A DNA stretch of 64,000 nucleotides from Pseudomonas sp. B21-028 (GTDB lineage Bacteria > Pseudomonadota > Gammaproteobacteria > Pseudomonadales > Pseudomonadaceae): the NCBI RefSeq assembly GCF_024749045.1, contig NZ_CP087184.1:2790001-2854000 (forward strand), given 5' to 3'. Under the pieces are notes generated by a model. That model saw nothing but the letters and a program-made list of their open reading frames with translations. It ran no database searches and was not told the origin of the DNA. Each line of letters opens with the position of its first letter. Position 1 is the first letter of the stretch. Positions 50,396 through 59,468 of the stretch are shown piece by piece. The translations under genes were made by a program, and so were the position numbers.

Positions 50396-51644
50396 GCGTG
50401 GCCGTGAGACCGTATCGATGAACGTGCGTCGCGCTCTATCCGGCGATTGGCTGCGCAGCACTGTCTGCGCGGTGCTGGCCAGCCTCGCGTCATTGACGTG
50501 CCTGTCGTCGTTCGCCACGGAGTCGGCGTGTGGGGCCCGGGATTGGCCGTTGTGGGAATCCTGGGCCACTCGCTACGTCCAGGACGATGGCCGGATGTTG
50601 TCTTCCAGCATGGAGGCCAACCACAGCACCTCGGAAGGGCAGTCCTACGGCATGCTCTTCGCGCTGATCGGTAACGACCAAGCGCGCTTCGAGCACCTGT
50701 GGACATGGACCCGCGCCAACCTGCTCGGCTCTGACCCCGCGACCCGCCTGCCGGGCTGGCTGTGGGGGCAGGGCCAGGAAGGGCAATGGCAGCTTCAGGA
50801 TGCCAACTCGGCGTCCGATGCCGATCTGTGGATCGTCTACTCGCTGCTCGAGGCCGCGCGTCTGTGGCAGCGTCCCGAGTACCGTGTCGATGCGCTGCAG
50901 TTGCTCAAGACCATTGAGTCGAAACTGGTCGTCACGTTGCCGGGCCTCGGCAAAATGCTGCTGCCGGGCCCCGAAGGTTTCGTTCAACCGGACCACCTGT
51001 GGCGCCTCAACCCGAGCTATCTGCCTCGGCCATTGCTCCTGCGTCTGGCCAAGGAGCAGCCGAAGGGGCCGTGGAAAGAGATTGCGGACAACACCGTCAA
51101 GCTCATCCGCAGTGCCAGCCCCAAAGGCTATGTCGCGGATTGGGTGGGCTATCGCGGGACTTCCGCGCAGTCCGGCTTGTTTGTGATCGATCCGATCAAG
51201 GGCGGACTGGGCAGCTATGACGCGATCCGCGTTTACCTGTGGGCGGGGATGACACCCAAGACCGACCCAGCGAATCCAAAGCTTCTGGAAGCACTGGATG
51301 GTATGGCGCAAAGCACGGCGTCGACCGGTGTCCCGCCCGAAAAAGCCCAGGTGCTTTCCGCTGCGGTCGATGGCACGGGGCCGTTCGGCTATTCGGCTGC
51401 ATTGGTGCCGTATTTCATCGCCAAGGGGCACCCCTGGTTGGCCGAGCAACAGCAACGTCGTGCCCAGGACGGTCTTGCGGCGGCATTCGCTAAAGGCAGC
51501 GACCAAGGTGCCGAACCCCTCTATTACAACGTCATGCTAAGCCTGTTCGGGTTGGGTTGGGCAGAGAAGCGTTACCAGTTCCGTGATGACGGAACGCTCA
51601 CTTTGTCCTGGGAGACGTCATGCGCCCGCGCCGTTCCACGCTAG
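50388..51644 (+). CDS. bcsZ: Periplasmic endo-1,4-beta-glucanase BcsZ/WssD (GH8)
   Basis: This is a glycoside hydrolase family 8 cellulase of about 410 residues with an N-terminal signal peptide (hydrophobic core CAVLASLASLTCLSSFA). The catalytic acid lies in SEGQSYGML and a conserved Asp in DADLWIVYSL. BcsZ trims or edits nascent cellulose in the periplasm and is found in nearly all bcs operons. The frame starts at GTG 50388, with AGGAAG upstream and an 8-base overlap with bcsB. An ATG at 50418 gives a more standard signal peptide and is an equally possible start. The 3' end overlaps bcsC by 25 bases. Confidence 0.93.
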   Translation: MSERGRETVSMNVRRALSGDWLRSTVCAVLASLASLTCLSSFATESACGARDWPLWESWATRYVQDDGRMLSSSMEANHSTSEGQSYGMLFALIGNDQARFEHLWTWTRANLLGSDPATRLPGWLWGQGQEGQWQLQDANSASDADLWIVYSLLEAARLWQRPEYRVDALQLLKTIESKLVVTLPGLGKMLLPGPEGFVQPDHLWRLNPSYLPRPLLLRLAKEQPKGPWKEIADNTVKLIRSASPKGYVADWVGYRGTSAQSGLFVIDPIKGGLGSYDAIRVYLWAGMTPKTDPANPKLLEALDGMAQSTASTGVPPEKAQVLSAAVDGTGPFGYSAALVPYFIAKGHPWLAEQQQRRAQDGLAAAFAKGSDQGAEPLYYNVMLSLFGLGWAEKRYQFRDDGTLTLSWETSCARAVPR

Positions 51645-54600
51645 CTGTTGCAGTTTTCATTGCGCTGATCACCTCCGGTGCTCAGGCCGAAGGCACCGAC
51701 ATCCAGGCCCAACTGGTTGAACAGGGCCAGTACTGGCAAGCCCGCTCGAATGCGGCGCGCTCTGCCGAGATCTGGCAAAAGGTCCTGCGCCTGGATCCGA
51801 ATCAGATCGATGCCCTCTATGGCATGGGATTGATCGGCGTCAAGCAGAACAAACCGCAACAGGCCCAGGAATACCTGGCGCGCCTGCAGGCGTTGTCGCC
51901 GCAGCCGTGGATGGCTCGCCAACTGGAGCAGGACATCGCGCTGGCCAGGCCGGACAACAAGGCACGGCTGGATGAGGCCCGTCGTCTGGTCGACGCGGGT
52001 GAGCGCGACAAGGCGACCGAGGTGTTTCGCCGGATGTTCAACGGCCTGACCCCGGAAGGCACGGTAGGGCGAGAGTATTACAACAACCTGGCCTTCAATT
52101 CCGACGGCTGGGCCGAAGCTCGCCAGGGCATGGAGCGCCTGCTGCGTGAAACCCCCGATGACGCGATCCTGGCGCTGTTCTATGGCAAGCAACTGATTCG
52201 TCACGAAGACAGTCGTGCCGAGGGCGCTCGGGTGCTCGCCAGGCTGACCAACCGCGTGGAAATCGCCGGCGATGCCGATGAAAGCTGGCGCCTGGCGCTG
52301 GTCTGGATTGGCCCGCCGACGGCGGCCCAGGTGCCGCTGTTCGAGGAGTTCCTGAAGGTTCACCCGGACGATCAGGACATCCGTGACCAGATGAACAAGG
52401 GGCAGCAAAAATCGGCCACCACCGCAGGTTCCACCTGGCGGCAGGACCCGTTGGTGGCGAGCGGGTTGCGTGCCTTGGAGAAAGGCGATCAGGCCGGCGC
52501 GGAAAAGGCCTTCCAGGCGCGCCTCAAGACCCGTCCGGATGATAGCGATGCCCTGGGCGGCCTGGGTGTGGTTCGTCAGCAACAGGGGCGTTTCCCGGAA
52601 GCCGAGCAACTGTTGAGCCGGGCGATCAGCACCGGTGGCAGTCGCTGGAAACCCGCATTGAACGGTGTTCGCTATTGGGCGCTGTTGCAACAGGGCCGCG
52701 ACCTGCAGGCCAAAGGGCAGACCGCCAAGGCGACCGAAGCCGTCGCCCAGGCCATGCGCATGAATCCCAATGGCCTGGATGCTCGCCTCACCCTGGCCGA
52801 TATCCAGGCCCAGGCCGGCCAGTTCGACAGCGCAGCCGCCCACTACCGCCAGGTACTGGCGAGCCAGCCTGGCAACCCGCAGGCCATACGCGGCCTGGTC
52901 AATGTGTTGTCGCAAACCGGGCAAGCCGACGAAGCCTTGAGTCTGCTGGACAGCCTGCCTGCCGCTGAACAGGCGAAGCTCGGCGACACCGGCCAGTTGC
53001 GTGCCTTGCGCTCCACCCAGATGGCCAGCGTGGCCGAGCAACGTGGCGATATCCGCAGTGCCCAGAATGCGCTGCTCGATGCAGTGAACAGCGATCCGGA
53101 GAATGTCTGGACGCGTTTCAGCCTCGCGCGCCTGTATCTCAAAACCGGCGAATCGAAAAAGGCCCGTGAGCTGATCGACGCCTTTCTCAAAAGTCACCCG
53201 GACAACGTCGATGCGCTGTACACCAGTGCCTTGCTGTCGGTGGAAATGGAGCAGTGGAAAGACGCCCAGGCCACCATCAACCGGATTCCCGTCGACCGCC
53301 GCAGCGCTGACATGAACGAGCTGGCGGATCGGGTCACGTTGACCACGCAGATCAATCTGGCGGCCGCCATGGCCAAGCGCGGGCAGCGTCAGGAAGCCCT
53401 GGCTTTGCTGGATCGCCTGCAACCGATGGCCGCTCGTAGCCCCGAGCGCACGGCGACCTTGGCGTCGGCCTATGTCGACGCCGGCGATGTCGAGCAGGCG
53501 CTGTCGATGATGCGTTCGTTGCTGACCCAAGGCAGCGCACCGTCGGCTGACTTGATGCTGCAATACGCCTCCTTGCTGCTCAAGACCGGCGACGATGCCC
53601 AGGTCAACTCGATCCTGAACAGCTTGCAGAACCAGCCGTTGAGCGTCGCGACCCGCAAGCGTTATGACGATGTGCTGTACCTCTACCGTATCCGTCAGGC
53701 TGACCGGTTGCGCGAGGGTGGTGACCTGGCCGCGGCCTACGACACCTTGGCGCCGGCGTTGGCCCAGCGTCCGGGCGATGTCGCCGCCACGTCGGCCCTG
53801 GCCAGGATGTACACCGCCAATGGCGACAACGCCAAGGCATTCGACCTGTACAAGCCTTTGCTCAAGCGCAACCCGAACGACCCGCTGGTGCTGTTGAACG
53901 CGGCCGATGCTGCCGTGCTCGCCCACGACAACGGCTATGCGGAAAAGGCGCTGGAGCAGTTCATGGCGTTGCAGAACTACGATCCGCAATCATTGACTGA
54001 AGTCGCGCGCATCTACCGGGCGATGGGCAACAGCGGCAAGGCGACTGAGGTATTGCGCAAAGCGGTTGCCATCGAGCAGACCGAGAAGCAACGCAGCCTG
54101 GCCGCCCAGCCTGGCGCGATGAATGTGGCGGCGAACCCATTCGCTGGCGGGACCGGGCAGCGTCGGCAGGTCTTGCGCGGTCCGGCGTCGGCCATTCCGC
54201 CGCCGGCGGAGGCCATTCTCAACGGCGGCGTCATGCTCGCCAGTGCCGAGGGTGTGCCTGCCGATGCCTACCCAGTCCAGCCTCGAAGTGGCAGGGGTAC
54301 CACGGTCGCGCAGAGCAATCCCTTCAATGCCCAGCCGCAGCCCCGAACGGTACTGACCGTCGTCGACTCGACAAGCTCCGCCCAGCACGCGCTCAACGAT
54401 ATTCTTCAGGAACGCAGCGGTTACGTTGCACAAGGGTTGAGCGTTCGCAGCAACAACAGCGAATCGGGTCTGAGCAAACTGACTGACGTTGAAACGCCGT
54501 TCGAAGTGAACGTGCCGGCCGGCGACAACCGCGTGGCCGTGCGCATCACCCCCGTCGCGCTCACTGCCGGCAGTGTGAAGGGCGAGGCCGCCAGTCGTTT

Positions 54601-55522
54601 CGGCGGTGCCTCCAGCGCAACCTCCGGTATCGGTGCTCAACATGCCGAGGGCGTCGGCCTTGGGGTGGCGTACGAGCGTCCCGATGAAGGCATCAAGGCC
54701 GATGTCGGTACCACGCCGATAGGCTTCAAATACACGACAGCGGTGGGGGGCGTGAGTGTTGATCGTCCACTGAGCGATAACGGCAATCTCCGTTACCGCG
54801 TCGCTGCTTCGCGTCGCGCGGTCACCGACAGCCTGACGTCGTTTGCCGGCACCACCGACAAGCGTGACGGTGGATCGTGGGGCGGGGTGACCGCCAACGG
54901 TGTGCGTGGCGAAGTGAGCTACGACAACTCGCAGGTCGGTGCCTACGGTTATGGCTCCGTGCACGAACTGGTGGGCCACAATGTCGAGTCCAACACCCGG
55001 GGTGAACTCGGCGGTGGCGTCTATTGGTACCTGGACAACATGCAGGACCACTCGCTCACCGTTGGCCTGAGCGCCACTGCGCTGGGCTACGAGAACAACC
55101 AGGACTTCTTCACGTATGGGCATGGCGGCTACTTCAGCCCACAGAGCTATTTCGCCCTGGGCGTGCCGGTGACCTGGCAGCAGCGCACCGAGCGCTTTAC
55201 CTATCAGGTCAAGAGTTCGGTGGGCATCCAGCACTTCCAGCAGGACGGCGCCGATTTCTTCCCAAGCGACAGTGACCGCCAGGCGGCCAACGACTCGCGC
55301 TACTCAGGCCAGAGCAAAACCGGCGTGGGCTACAGCCTGGCGGCAGCCGGCGAGTACAAGTTCGGTTCGCGCTTCTTTCTTGGCGCAACGATCGGCATGG
55401 ACAACGCCAGCGACTATCAGCAATTCAATGGTGGCCTGTATGCGCGCTACATGTTCGAGGACATGACGGGCAGCCCGATGGCGCTACCGGTCAGCCCTTA
55501 CCGCTCACCTTATTCGAACTGA
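51620..55522 (+). CDS. bcsC: Cellulose export outer-membrane protein BcsC/WssE (TPR + beta-barrel)
   Basis: This is 1300 residues. It has a signal peptide (to about residue 24, SGAQAEG), then roughly 800 residues of tetratricopeptide-like helical repeats reaching through the periplasm. A linker rich in Pro/Gln/Ala precedes the C-terminal BCSC_C outer-membrane barrel (about residues 950-1300, ending YARYMFEDM). It provides the pore for cellulose and, in related systems, a scaffold for peptidoglycan and partner proteins. It starts inside the end of bcsZ, so it is translated as part of the same message. A long open frame on the opposite strand across the TPR region is a composition artefact. Confidence 0.95.
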   Translation: MRPRRSTLAVAVFIALITSGAQAEGTDIQAQLVEQGQYWQARSNAARSAEIWQKVLRLDPNQIDALYGMGLIGVKQNKPQQAQEYLARLQALSPQPWMARQLEQDIALARPDNKARLDEARRLVDAGERDKATEVFRRMFNGLTPEGTVGREYYNNLAFNSDGWAEARQGMERLLRETPDDAILALFYGKQLIRHEDSRAEGARVLARLTNRVEIAGDADESWRLALVWIGPPTAAQVPLFEEFLKVHPDDQDIRDQMNKGQQKSATTAGSTWRQDPLVASGLRALEKGDQAGAEKAFQARLKTRPDDSDALGGLGVVRQQQGRFPEAEQLLSRAISTGGSRWKPALNGVRYWALLQQGRDLQAKGQTAKATEAVAQAMRMNPNGLDARLTLADIQAQAGQFDSAAAHYRQVLASQPGNPQAIRGLVNVLSQTGQADEALSLLDSLPAAEQAKLGDTGQLRALRSTQMASVAEQRGDIRSAQNALLDAVNSDPENVWTRFSLARLYLKTGESKKARELIDAFLKSHPDNVDALYTSALLSVEMEQWKDAQATINRIPVDRRSADMNELADRVTLTTQINLAAAMAKRGQRQEALALLDRLQPMAARSPERTATLASAYVDAGDVEQALSMMRSLLTQGSAPSADLMLQYASLLLKTGDDAQVNSILNSLQNQPLSVATRKRYDDVLYLYRIRQADRLREGGDLAAAYDTLAPALAQRPGDVAATSALARMYTANGDNAKAFDLYKPLLKRNPNDPLVLLNAADAAVLAHDNGYAEKALEQFMALQNYDPQSLTEVARIYRAMGNSGKATEVLRKAVAIEQTEKQRSLAAQPGAMNVAANPFAGGTGQRRQVLRGPASAIPPPAEAILNGGVMLASAEGVPADAYPVQPRSGRGTTVAQSNPFNAQPQPRTVLTVVDSTSSAQHALNDILQERSGYVAQGLSVRSNNSESGLSKLTDVETPFEVNVPAGDNRVAVRITPVALTAGSVKGEAASRFGGASSATSGIGAQHAEGVGLGVAYERPDEGIKADVGTTPIGFKYTTAVGGVSVDRPLSDNGNLRYRVAASRRAVTDSLTSFAGTTDKRDGGSWGGVTANGVRGEVSYDNSQVGAYGYGSVHELVGHNVESNTRGELGGGVYWYLDNMQDHSLTVGLSATALGYENNQDFFTYGHGGYFSPQSYFALGVPVTWQQRTERFTYQVKSSVGIQHFQQDGADFFPSDSDRQAANDSRYSGQSKTGVGYSLAAAGEYKFGSRFFLGATIGMDNASDYQQFNGGLYARYMFEDMTGSPMALPVSPYRSPYSN

Positions 55523-55537
55523 TTCCCGGAGATACCT

Positions 55538-56206
55538 ATGCCAGCCTCTGCCCTTGCCGGCCTGACCCTTCTGGTGCTCGGCGAAAGCCATATGAGCCTT
55601 GCCGACCACCTGATGGAGCCGCTCAACGCTGATCTCTCCCGTCAGGGCGCGATTGTTCATTCCATCGGCGCCTGTGGCGCCAGCGCCGGCGACTGGTTGA
55701 TCACCAAGAAGGTCGATTGCGGCGCCGAGCAAAAGGGCACCGCCAAGATCCAGATCAAGGGCCGTGACGCGACCACCACGCCTATCGCCGAGCTGATCGC
55801 CAAGGACAAGCCCGACCTGGTCGTACTGGTCATCGGCGATACCATGGCGTCCTACGACAAACCGGCGTTTCCCAAGGCCTGGGCGTGGCAGAGCGTGACC
55901 AGCCTGACCAAGGCCATCGCCGCCACCGGCACCAAATGTGCCTGGGTCGGCCCGGCGTGGGGCAAGGCGGGCGGCATGTACCAGAAAAACGATCCGCGAA
56001 CCCAATTGATGTCGAAGTTCCTGGCCAGCAACGTCGCGCCTTGCACCTATATCGATTCGCTGACCTTCTCCAAGCCGGGCCAATGGGTCACCACGGACGG
56101 TCAGCATTTCACGGTGGCGGGTTACAAGGCCTGGGGCACTGCAATCGGCGATGCACTGGGCAAGCTGCCGCCTGAAGCGCTGAGCAGCAAAGGGGCGAAA
56201 AAATGA
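55538..56206 (+). CDS. wssF: Cellulose acetylation protein WssF (SGNH-like)
   Basis: This is 222 residues, the length I recall for WssF of P. fluorescens SBW25. It shows an SGNH-hydrolase-like pattern: block I as VLGESH near residue 13, and a C-terminal DGQHFTVAGY supplying the Asp-His pair. GGAG lies six bases before the ATG. In the wss model, WssF works with WssG, H and I to add acetyl groups to cellulose, perhaps in acyl handling. The N-terminus is mildly hydrophobic but not a clear signal peptide. It overlaps wssG by four bases. Confidence 0.88.
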   Translation: MPASALAGLTLLVLGESHMSLADHLMEPLNADLSRQGAIVHSIGACGASAGDWLITKKVDCGAEQKGTAKIQIKGRDATTTPIAELIAKDKPDLVVLVIGDTMASYDKPAFPKAWAWQSVTSLTKAIAATGTKCAWVGPAWGKAGGMYQKNDPRTQLMSKFLASNVAPCTYIDSLTFSKPGQWVTTDGQHFTVAGYKAWGTAIGDALGKLPPEALSSKGAKK

Positions 56207-56871
56207 AAACCGCCAAGGTCCTGAGTGCTACCGCGCTGTTGCTGTCGAGCTTGAACGTCGTGGCGGCGGACATCCCGTTATACCCGACCGGCCCCGCCGA
56301 AGATGCGGCGTTCATTCGCTTCGTCAACGGCAGCGCCGAGCCGATGCAGGTCATTGCCCAGGAAGGCCAACCGCCGCTGAACCTGGACGCGACGCAGCCT
56401 GCTTCGCTGTTTTTCCCGGTCACGGCCAGCAGCGCCATCAAGGGTACCCTGGTCAGCGGCGAGCGGCGCCTGGCGCTGGACGTCAAAGCCGAGCCCGGCG
56501 AGTTCGCCACCGTGGTCGCGCTCCCCGACGGCAAGGGGCTCAGGCAAGTGACGGTGCATGACATTCCGGACGACTTCAACGGCCTCAAGGCCTCGCTGGG
56601 CTTCTTCAATCTGGACAGCAGCTGCGTCGATGCCAGCCTGCGCCCCGCAGGTCGCACCGCCGACCTGTTCAAAGGCGTGACCGAAGGCAACCTGCAACGC
56701 CGCTCGATCAACCCGGTGAAGCTCTCCGTGCAACTGGTCTGCGCCAATGCCAATGTCGGCCCTGCGCTGGATCTGGGTGAACTGAAGGCAGGCGAGCGCT
56801 ACAGCGTTTTGCTGCTGCCGACCGCCACCGGACCTCGACTCCTGGCCGCCACGGACACGTTGTCCCACTGA
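56203..56871 (+). CDS. wssG: Cellulose acetylation protein WssG (AlgF family)
   Basis: This is 222 residues with a clear Sec signal peptide (MKTAKVLSATALLLSSLNVVAAD) and the periplasmic AlgF fold. Typical segments are AFIRFVNGS, then FFPVTASSAIKGT. AlgF is a partner of the alginate O-acetylation machinery, and WssG plays the matching part for cellulose. The start codon overlaps the wssF stop. A cysteine pair in SSCVDASL and QLVCANAN may form a disulfide. Confidence 0.9.
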   Translation: MKTAKVLSATALLLSSLNVVAADIPLYPTGPAEDAAFIRFVNGSAEPMQVIAQEGQPPLNLDATQPASLFFPVTASSAIKGTLVSGERRLALDVKAEPGEFATVVALPDGKGLRQVTVHDIPDDFNGLKASLGFFNLDSSCVDASLRPAGRTADLFKGVTEGNLQRRSINPVKLSVQLVCANANVGPALDLGELKAGERYSVLLLPTATGPRLLAATDTLSH

Positions 56872-56889
56872 TCGGATTGCGCTGTCGCC

Positions 56890-58305
56890 ATGGTTTTCGC
56901 CTCGCTCGAGTTCCTGACGCTGTTCCTGCCTGCCTTCCTGTTGATCTACGCCCTGGTTCCCCACGGCTGGCGTAACGGGGTGCTGCTGGCGGGCAGCTGG
57001 TTGTTCTACGGCTGGCTGAGCCCGCTGTTCCTGTCGTTGCATGTCGTGCTGACCATCGTCGCCTGGGTCGGCGGCCTGCTGGTCGACCGTTCCCGCGAGG
57101 ACTCCCGTGGGCGCCTGCGGCTGCTGGTCGCGTTGATCGTGTTCAATACCGCCGTGCTGTGCTGGTACAAGTACGCGAACATCCTCGCCGGCACATGGAG
57201 CGAGCTGATGACCCACTACGGCGCGATGCCGCTCGAGTGGCAGAAGGTCGCGTTGCCGGCCGGGCTGTCGTTCATCGTGTTGCAGGCGATTTCGTATCTG
57301 GTGGATGTGCATCGCCACACGGTTCCGGTGGAGCGCAGTTTCCTCAACTACGCCACCTACATTTCCATGTTCGGTCACTCGATTGCCGGCCCCATCATTC
57401 GTTATGACTGGGTCCGCCGTGAGCTGGTGCAGCGCTGGTTCAACTGGCAGAACTTCACCTTGGGTGCCCGCCGCTTCATGGTCGGCATGTGCATGAAGGT
57501 GTTGGTGGCCGACACCCTGTCGCCGTTGGTGGACGTGGCCTTCCATCTGGAAAACCCCTCATTCGTCGACGCCTGGATCGGCTGCCTGGCGTACTCGCTG
57601 CAGCTGTTTTTCGACTTTGCCGGGTACAGCGCCATGGCGATCGGCCTGGGGCTGATGCTGGGTTTTCACTTCCCGGAAAACTTCAACCGGCCGTACCTTG
57701 CCAGCAGCATCCAGGATTTCTGGCGGCGCTGGCACTTGTCGCTGTCCAGTTGGTTGCGCGATTACCTGTACATCGGCCTGGGTGGTAACCGTCACGGCGT
57801 CTGGAAAACCTATCGCAACCTGTTCCTGACCATGGCCATTGCCGGGCTGTGGCATGGCGGTGACAGCTGGAACTACTTGTTGTGGGGTTCGGCCCATGGC
57901 GTGGCCTTGTGTGTCGACCGGGCCTGGTCGCGCTCGAACCTGCCTGCTGTCCCGCGTGTGTTGGCGCATGTGCTGACGCTGTTGTTCGTGTGCCTGGCGT
58001 GGACACTGTTCCGTGCCCCGGATTTCCACTCGGCCATGACCCTGTACGCCGGGCAGCTCGGCCTGCACGGATTTGCCCTGGGCGATGCGCTGGCGGTGAC
58101 GTTGCGCCCGGTGCATGGCCTGGCGGCGGTGCTGGGCGTGGTGTGCGTGATCCTGCCGATCTGGCAGGCACGCTGTGAAAGACGACTGGCGGGCAACGCG
58201 CTGTTCGCGTTGGCTGTCGCCCTTTGGCCCGTAGCCGGTTTCCTGCTGTCGTTCGCTCTGATCGCCAGCCGTGAAGCCGTGCCTTTCCTGTACTTTCAGT
58301 TCTGA
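56890..58305 (+). CDS. wssH: MBOAT O-acyltransferase WssH (AlgI family)
   Basis: This is a 471-residue integral membrane protein beginning MVFASLEFLTLFLPAFLLIY, as AlgI does. The MBOAT motif shows the conserved His in GLWHGGDSWNYLLWG at residue 322, the same position as the catalytic His of AlgI, with a second conserved His in WRRWHLSLS (282). It transfers acetyl groups from a cytosolic donor across the membrane to the periplasmic acetylation proteins. Its stop overlaps the wssI start by one base. All expected residues are present, so the cluster should make partly acetylated cellulose. Confidence 0.94.
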   Translation: MVFASLEFLTLFLPAFLLIYALVPHGWRNGVLLAGSWLFYGWLSPLFLSLHVVLTIVAWVGGLLVDRSREDSRGRLRLLVALIVFNTAVLCWYKYANILAGTWSELMTHYGAMPLEWQKVALPAGLSFIVLQAISYLVDVHRHTVPVERSFLNYATYISMFGHSIAGPIIRYDWVRRELVQRWFNWQNFTLGARRFMVGMCMKVLVADTLSPLVDVAFHLENPSFVDAWIGCLAYSLQLFFDFAGYSAMAIGLGLMLGFHFPENFNRPYLASSIQDFWRRWHLSLSSWLRDYLYIGLGGNRHGVWKTYRNLFLTMAIAGLWHGGDSWNYLLWGSAHGVALCVDRAWSRSNLPAVPRVLAHVLTLLFVCLAWTLFRAPDFHSAMTLYAGQLGLHGFALGDALAVTLRPVHGLAAVLGVVCVILPIWQARCERRLAGNALFALAVALWPVAGFLLSFALIASREAVPFLYFQF

Positions 58306-59465
58306 TGACGACGCCAAAGAAGCCTGTGCCCAGCGCACCGCCGCCCCCCAGCGACCTGGTTACCCGAACCAGCAAAATCTCCGGCTATACACTGATCGGC
58401 TTGCTCGGTATCGGCTTGATTTCCTGTGGCTGGCTGTTGTTCAGCGGCAAGGTGCAAATGCTGCCGCCCAACCTGACCCGCGATGCGGTGGTGCATGGCG
58501 AGGTCACCCACCGTATTGCCAAGCAACTGTCCAACGCCTGGTTCCCGGAACAGGCCGCCAATCTGGAGCGCGCCGCCAGTTGGCTGCTGTTCCATGACAC
58601 CGGGCCGCGGGTGCGTCCGGGTTGCCAGGGCTGGCTGTTCCTCACCGATGAGATGCGTATCAACCATCACGCCCGGGCCAACGCCGAGACCAAGGCGAAG
58701 GCAGTGATCGACGTCCAACGGCGACTGAACCAGCGCGGCATTCAATTGCTGGTGGCGGTGGTGCCGGACAAGAGCCGCATCGCCGCCGAGCAACTGTGTG
58801 GCCTGGATCGCCCGGCCGAACTGGCCCGGCGGGCGGAGGAGTGGACCGCGACACTGAATCAGGCAGGGGTATCGGCGCTGAACCTTGCACCCACATTGCA
58901 GCCGTTGGGTGCATCGGCTTACCTGCGTACCGACACACACTGGAGCGAGACCGGCTCCAATGCGGCGGCACGGGCGATTGCGCAACAGGTTCAGGCGATG
59001 GGTATTCACGCCACGCCACAAAAAACCTTTGCAACCCTCTCCAACGCGGCGGCCCTGCGTGCAGGTGACCTCGTGCACCTGGCCGGCATCGACTGGCTGC
59101 CGCTGAGCTGGCAACCCACCCCGGAAACCGTCGCGGCCACCCAAGTCAGCGAGCAGCCGCAAGCTGCCCAGGACGGCGGCGACAACCTCGACGATCTGTT
59201 TGGCGATGAAGGCCTGCCCAACGTCGCGCTGATTGGCACCTCGTTCTCGCGCAACTCCAATTTCGTGGGTTTCCTCCAGTTGGCACTGGGGGCCCCGGTC
59301 GGCAGTTTCGCCAAGGACGGTGGCGAGTTTTCCGGCGGTGCCAACCAGTACTTCAGCAACCCGGCTTTTCGGGATACGCCCCCCAAGCTGCTGATCTGGG
59401 AGATTCCCGAGCGTGACCTGCAGACGCCGTATGAGGTGATCGGGATGTTGAATGGGCAGGAGTGA
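58305..59465 (+). CDS. wssI: Cellulose O-acetylation protein WssI (AlgX/AlgJ SGNH family)
   Basis: This is 386 residues. A Pro-rich cytosolic start and one membrane anchor (GYTLIGLLGIGLISCGWLLF) hold a periplasmic SGNH acetyltransferase domain. Key residues appear as YLRTDTHWSETG (Asp-His pair) and VALIGTSFSRNSNF (nucleophile Ser). It probably places the acetyl group on the glucan, as AlgJ and AlgX do for alginate. It closes the operon: no wssJ (the second MinD-like gene of SBW25) follows, because a convergent dehydratase gene begins three bases later. Confidence 0.92.
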   Translation: MTTPKKPVPSAPPPPSDLVTRTSKISGYTLIGLLGIGLISCGWLLFSGKVQMLPPNLTRDAVVHGEVTHRIAKQLSNAWFPEQAANLERAASWLLFHDTGPRVRPGCQGWLFLTDEMRINHHARANAETKAKAVIDVQRRLNQRGIQLLVAVVPDKSRIAAEQLCGLDRPAELARRAEEWTATLNQAGVSALNLAPTLQPLGASAYLRTDTHWSETGSNAAARAIAQQVQAMGIHATPQKTFATLSNAAALRAGDLVHLAGIDWLPLSWQPTPETVAATQVSEQPQAAQDGGDNLDDLFGDEGLPNVALIGTSFSRNSNFVGFLQLALGAPVGSFAKDGGEFSGGANQYFSNPAFRDTPPKLLIWEIPERDLQTPYEVIGMLNGQE

Positions 59466-59468
59466 GGC

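Noticed and set aside
51641..53989. 782-codon minus-strand open frame inside bcsC
   Set aside because: It is the complement of the TPR region; bcsC has a signal peptide, TPR repeats and barrel in the plus frame, and the antisense product shows no recognisable domain.
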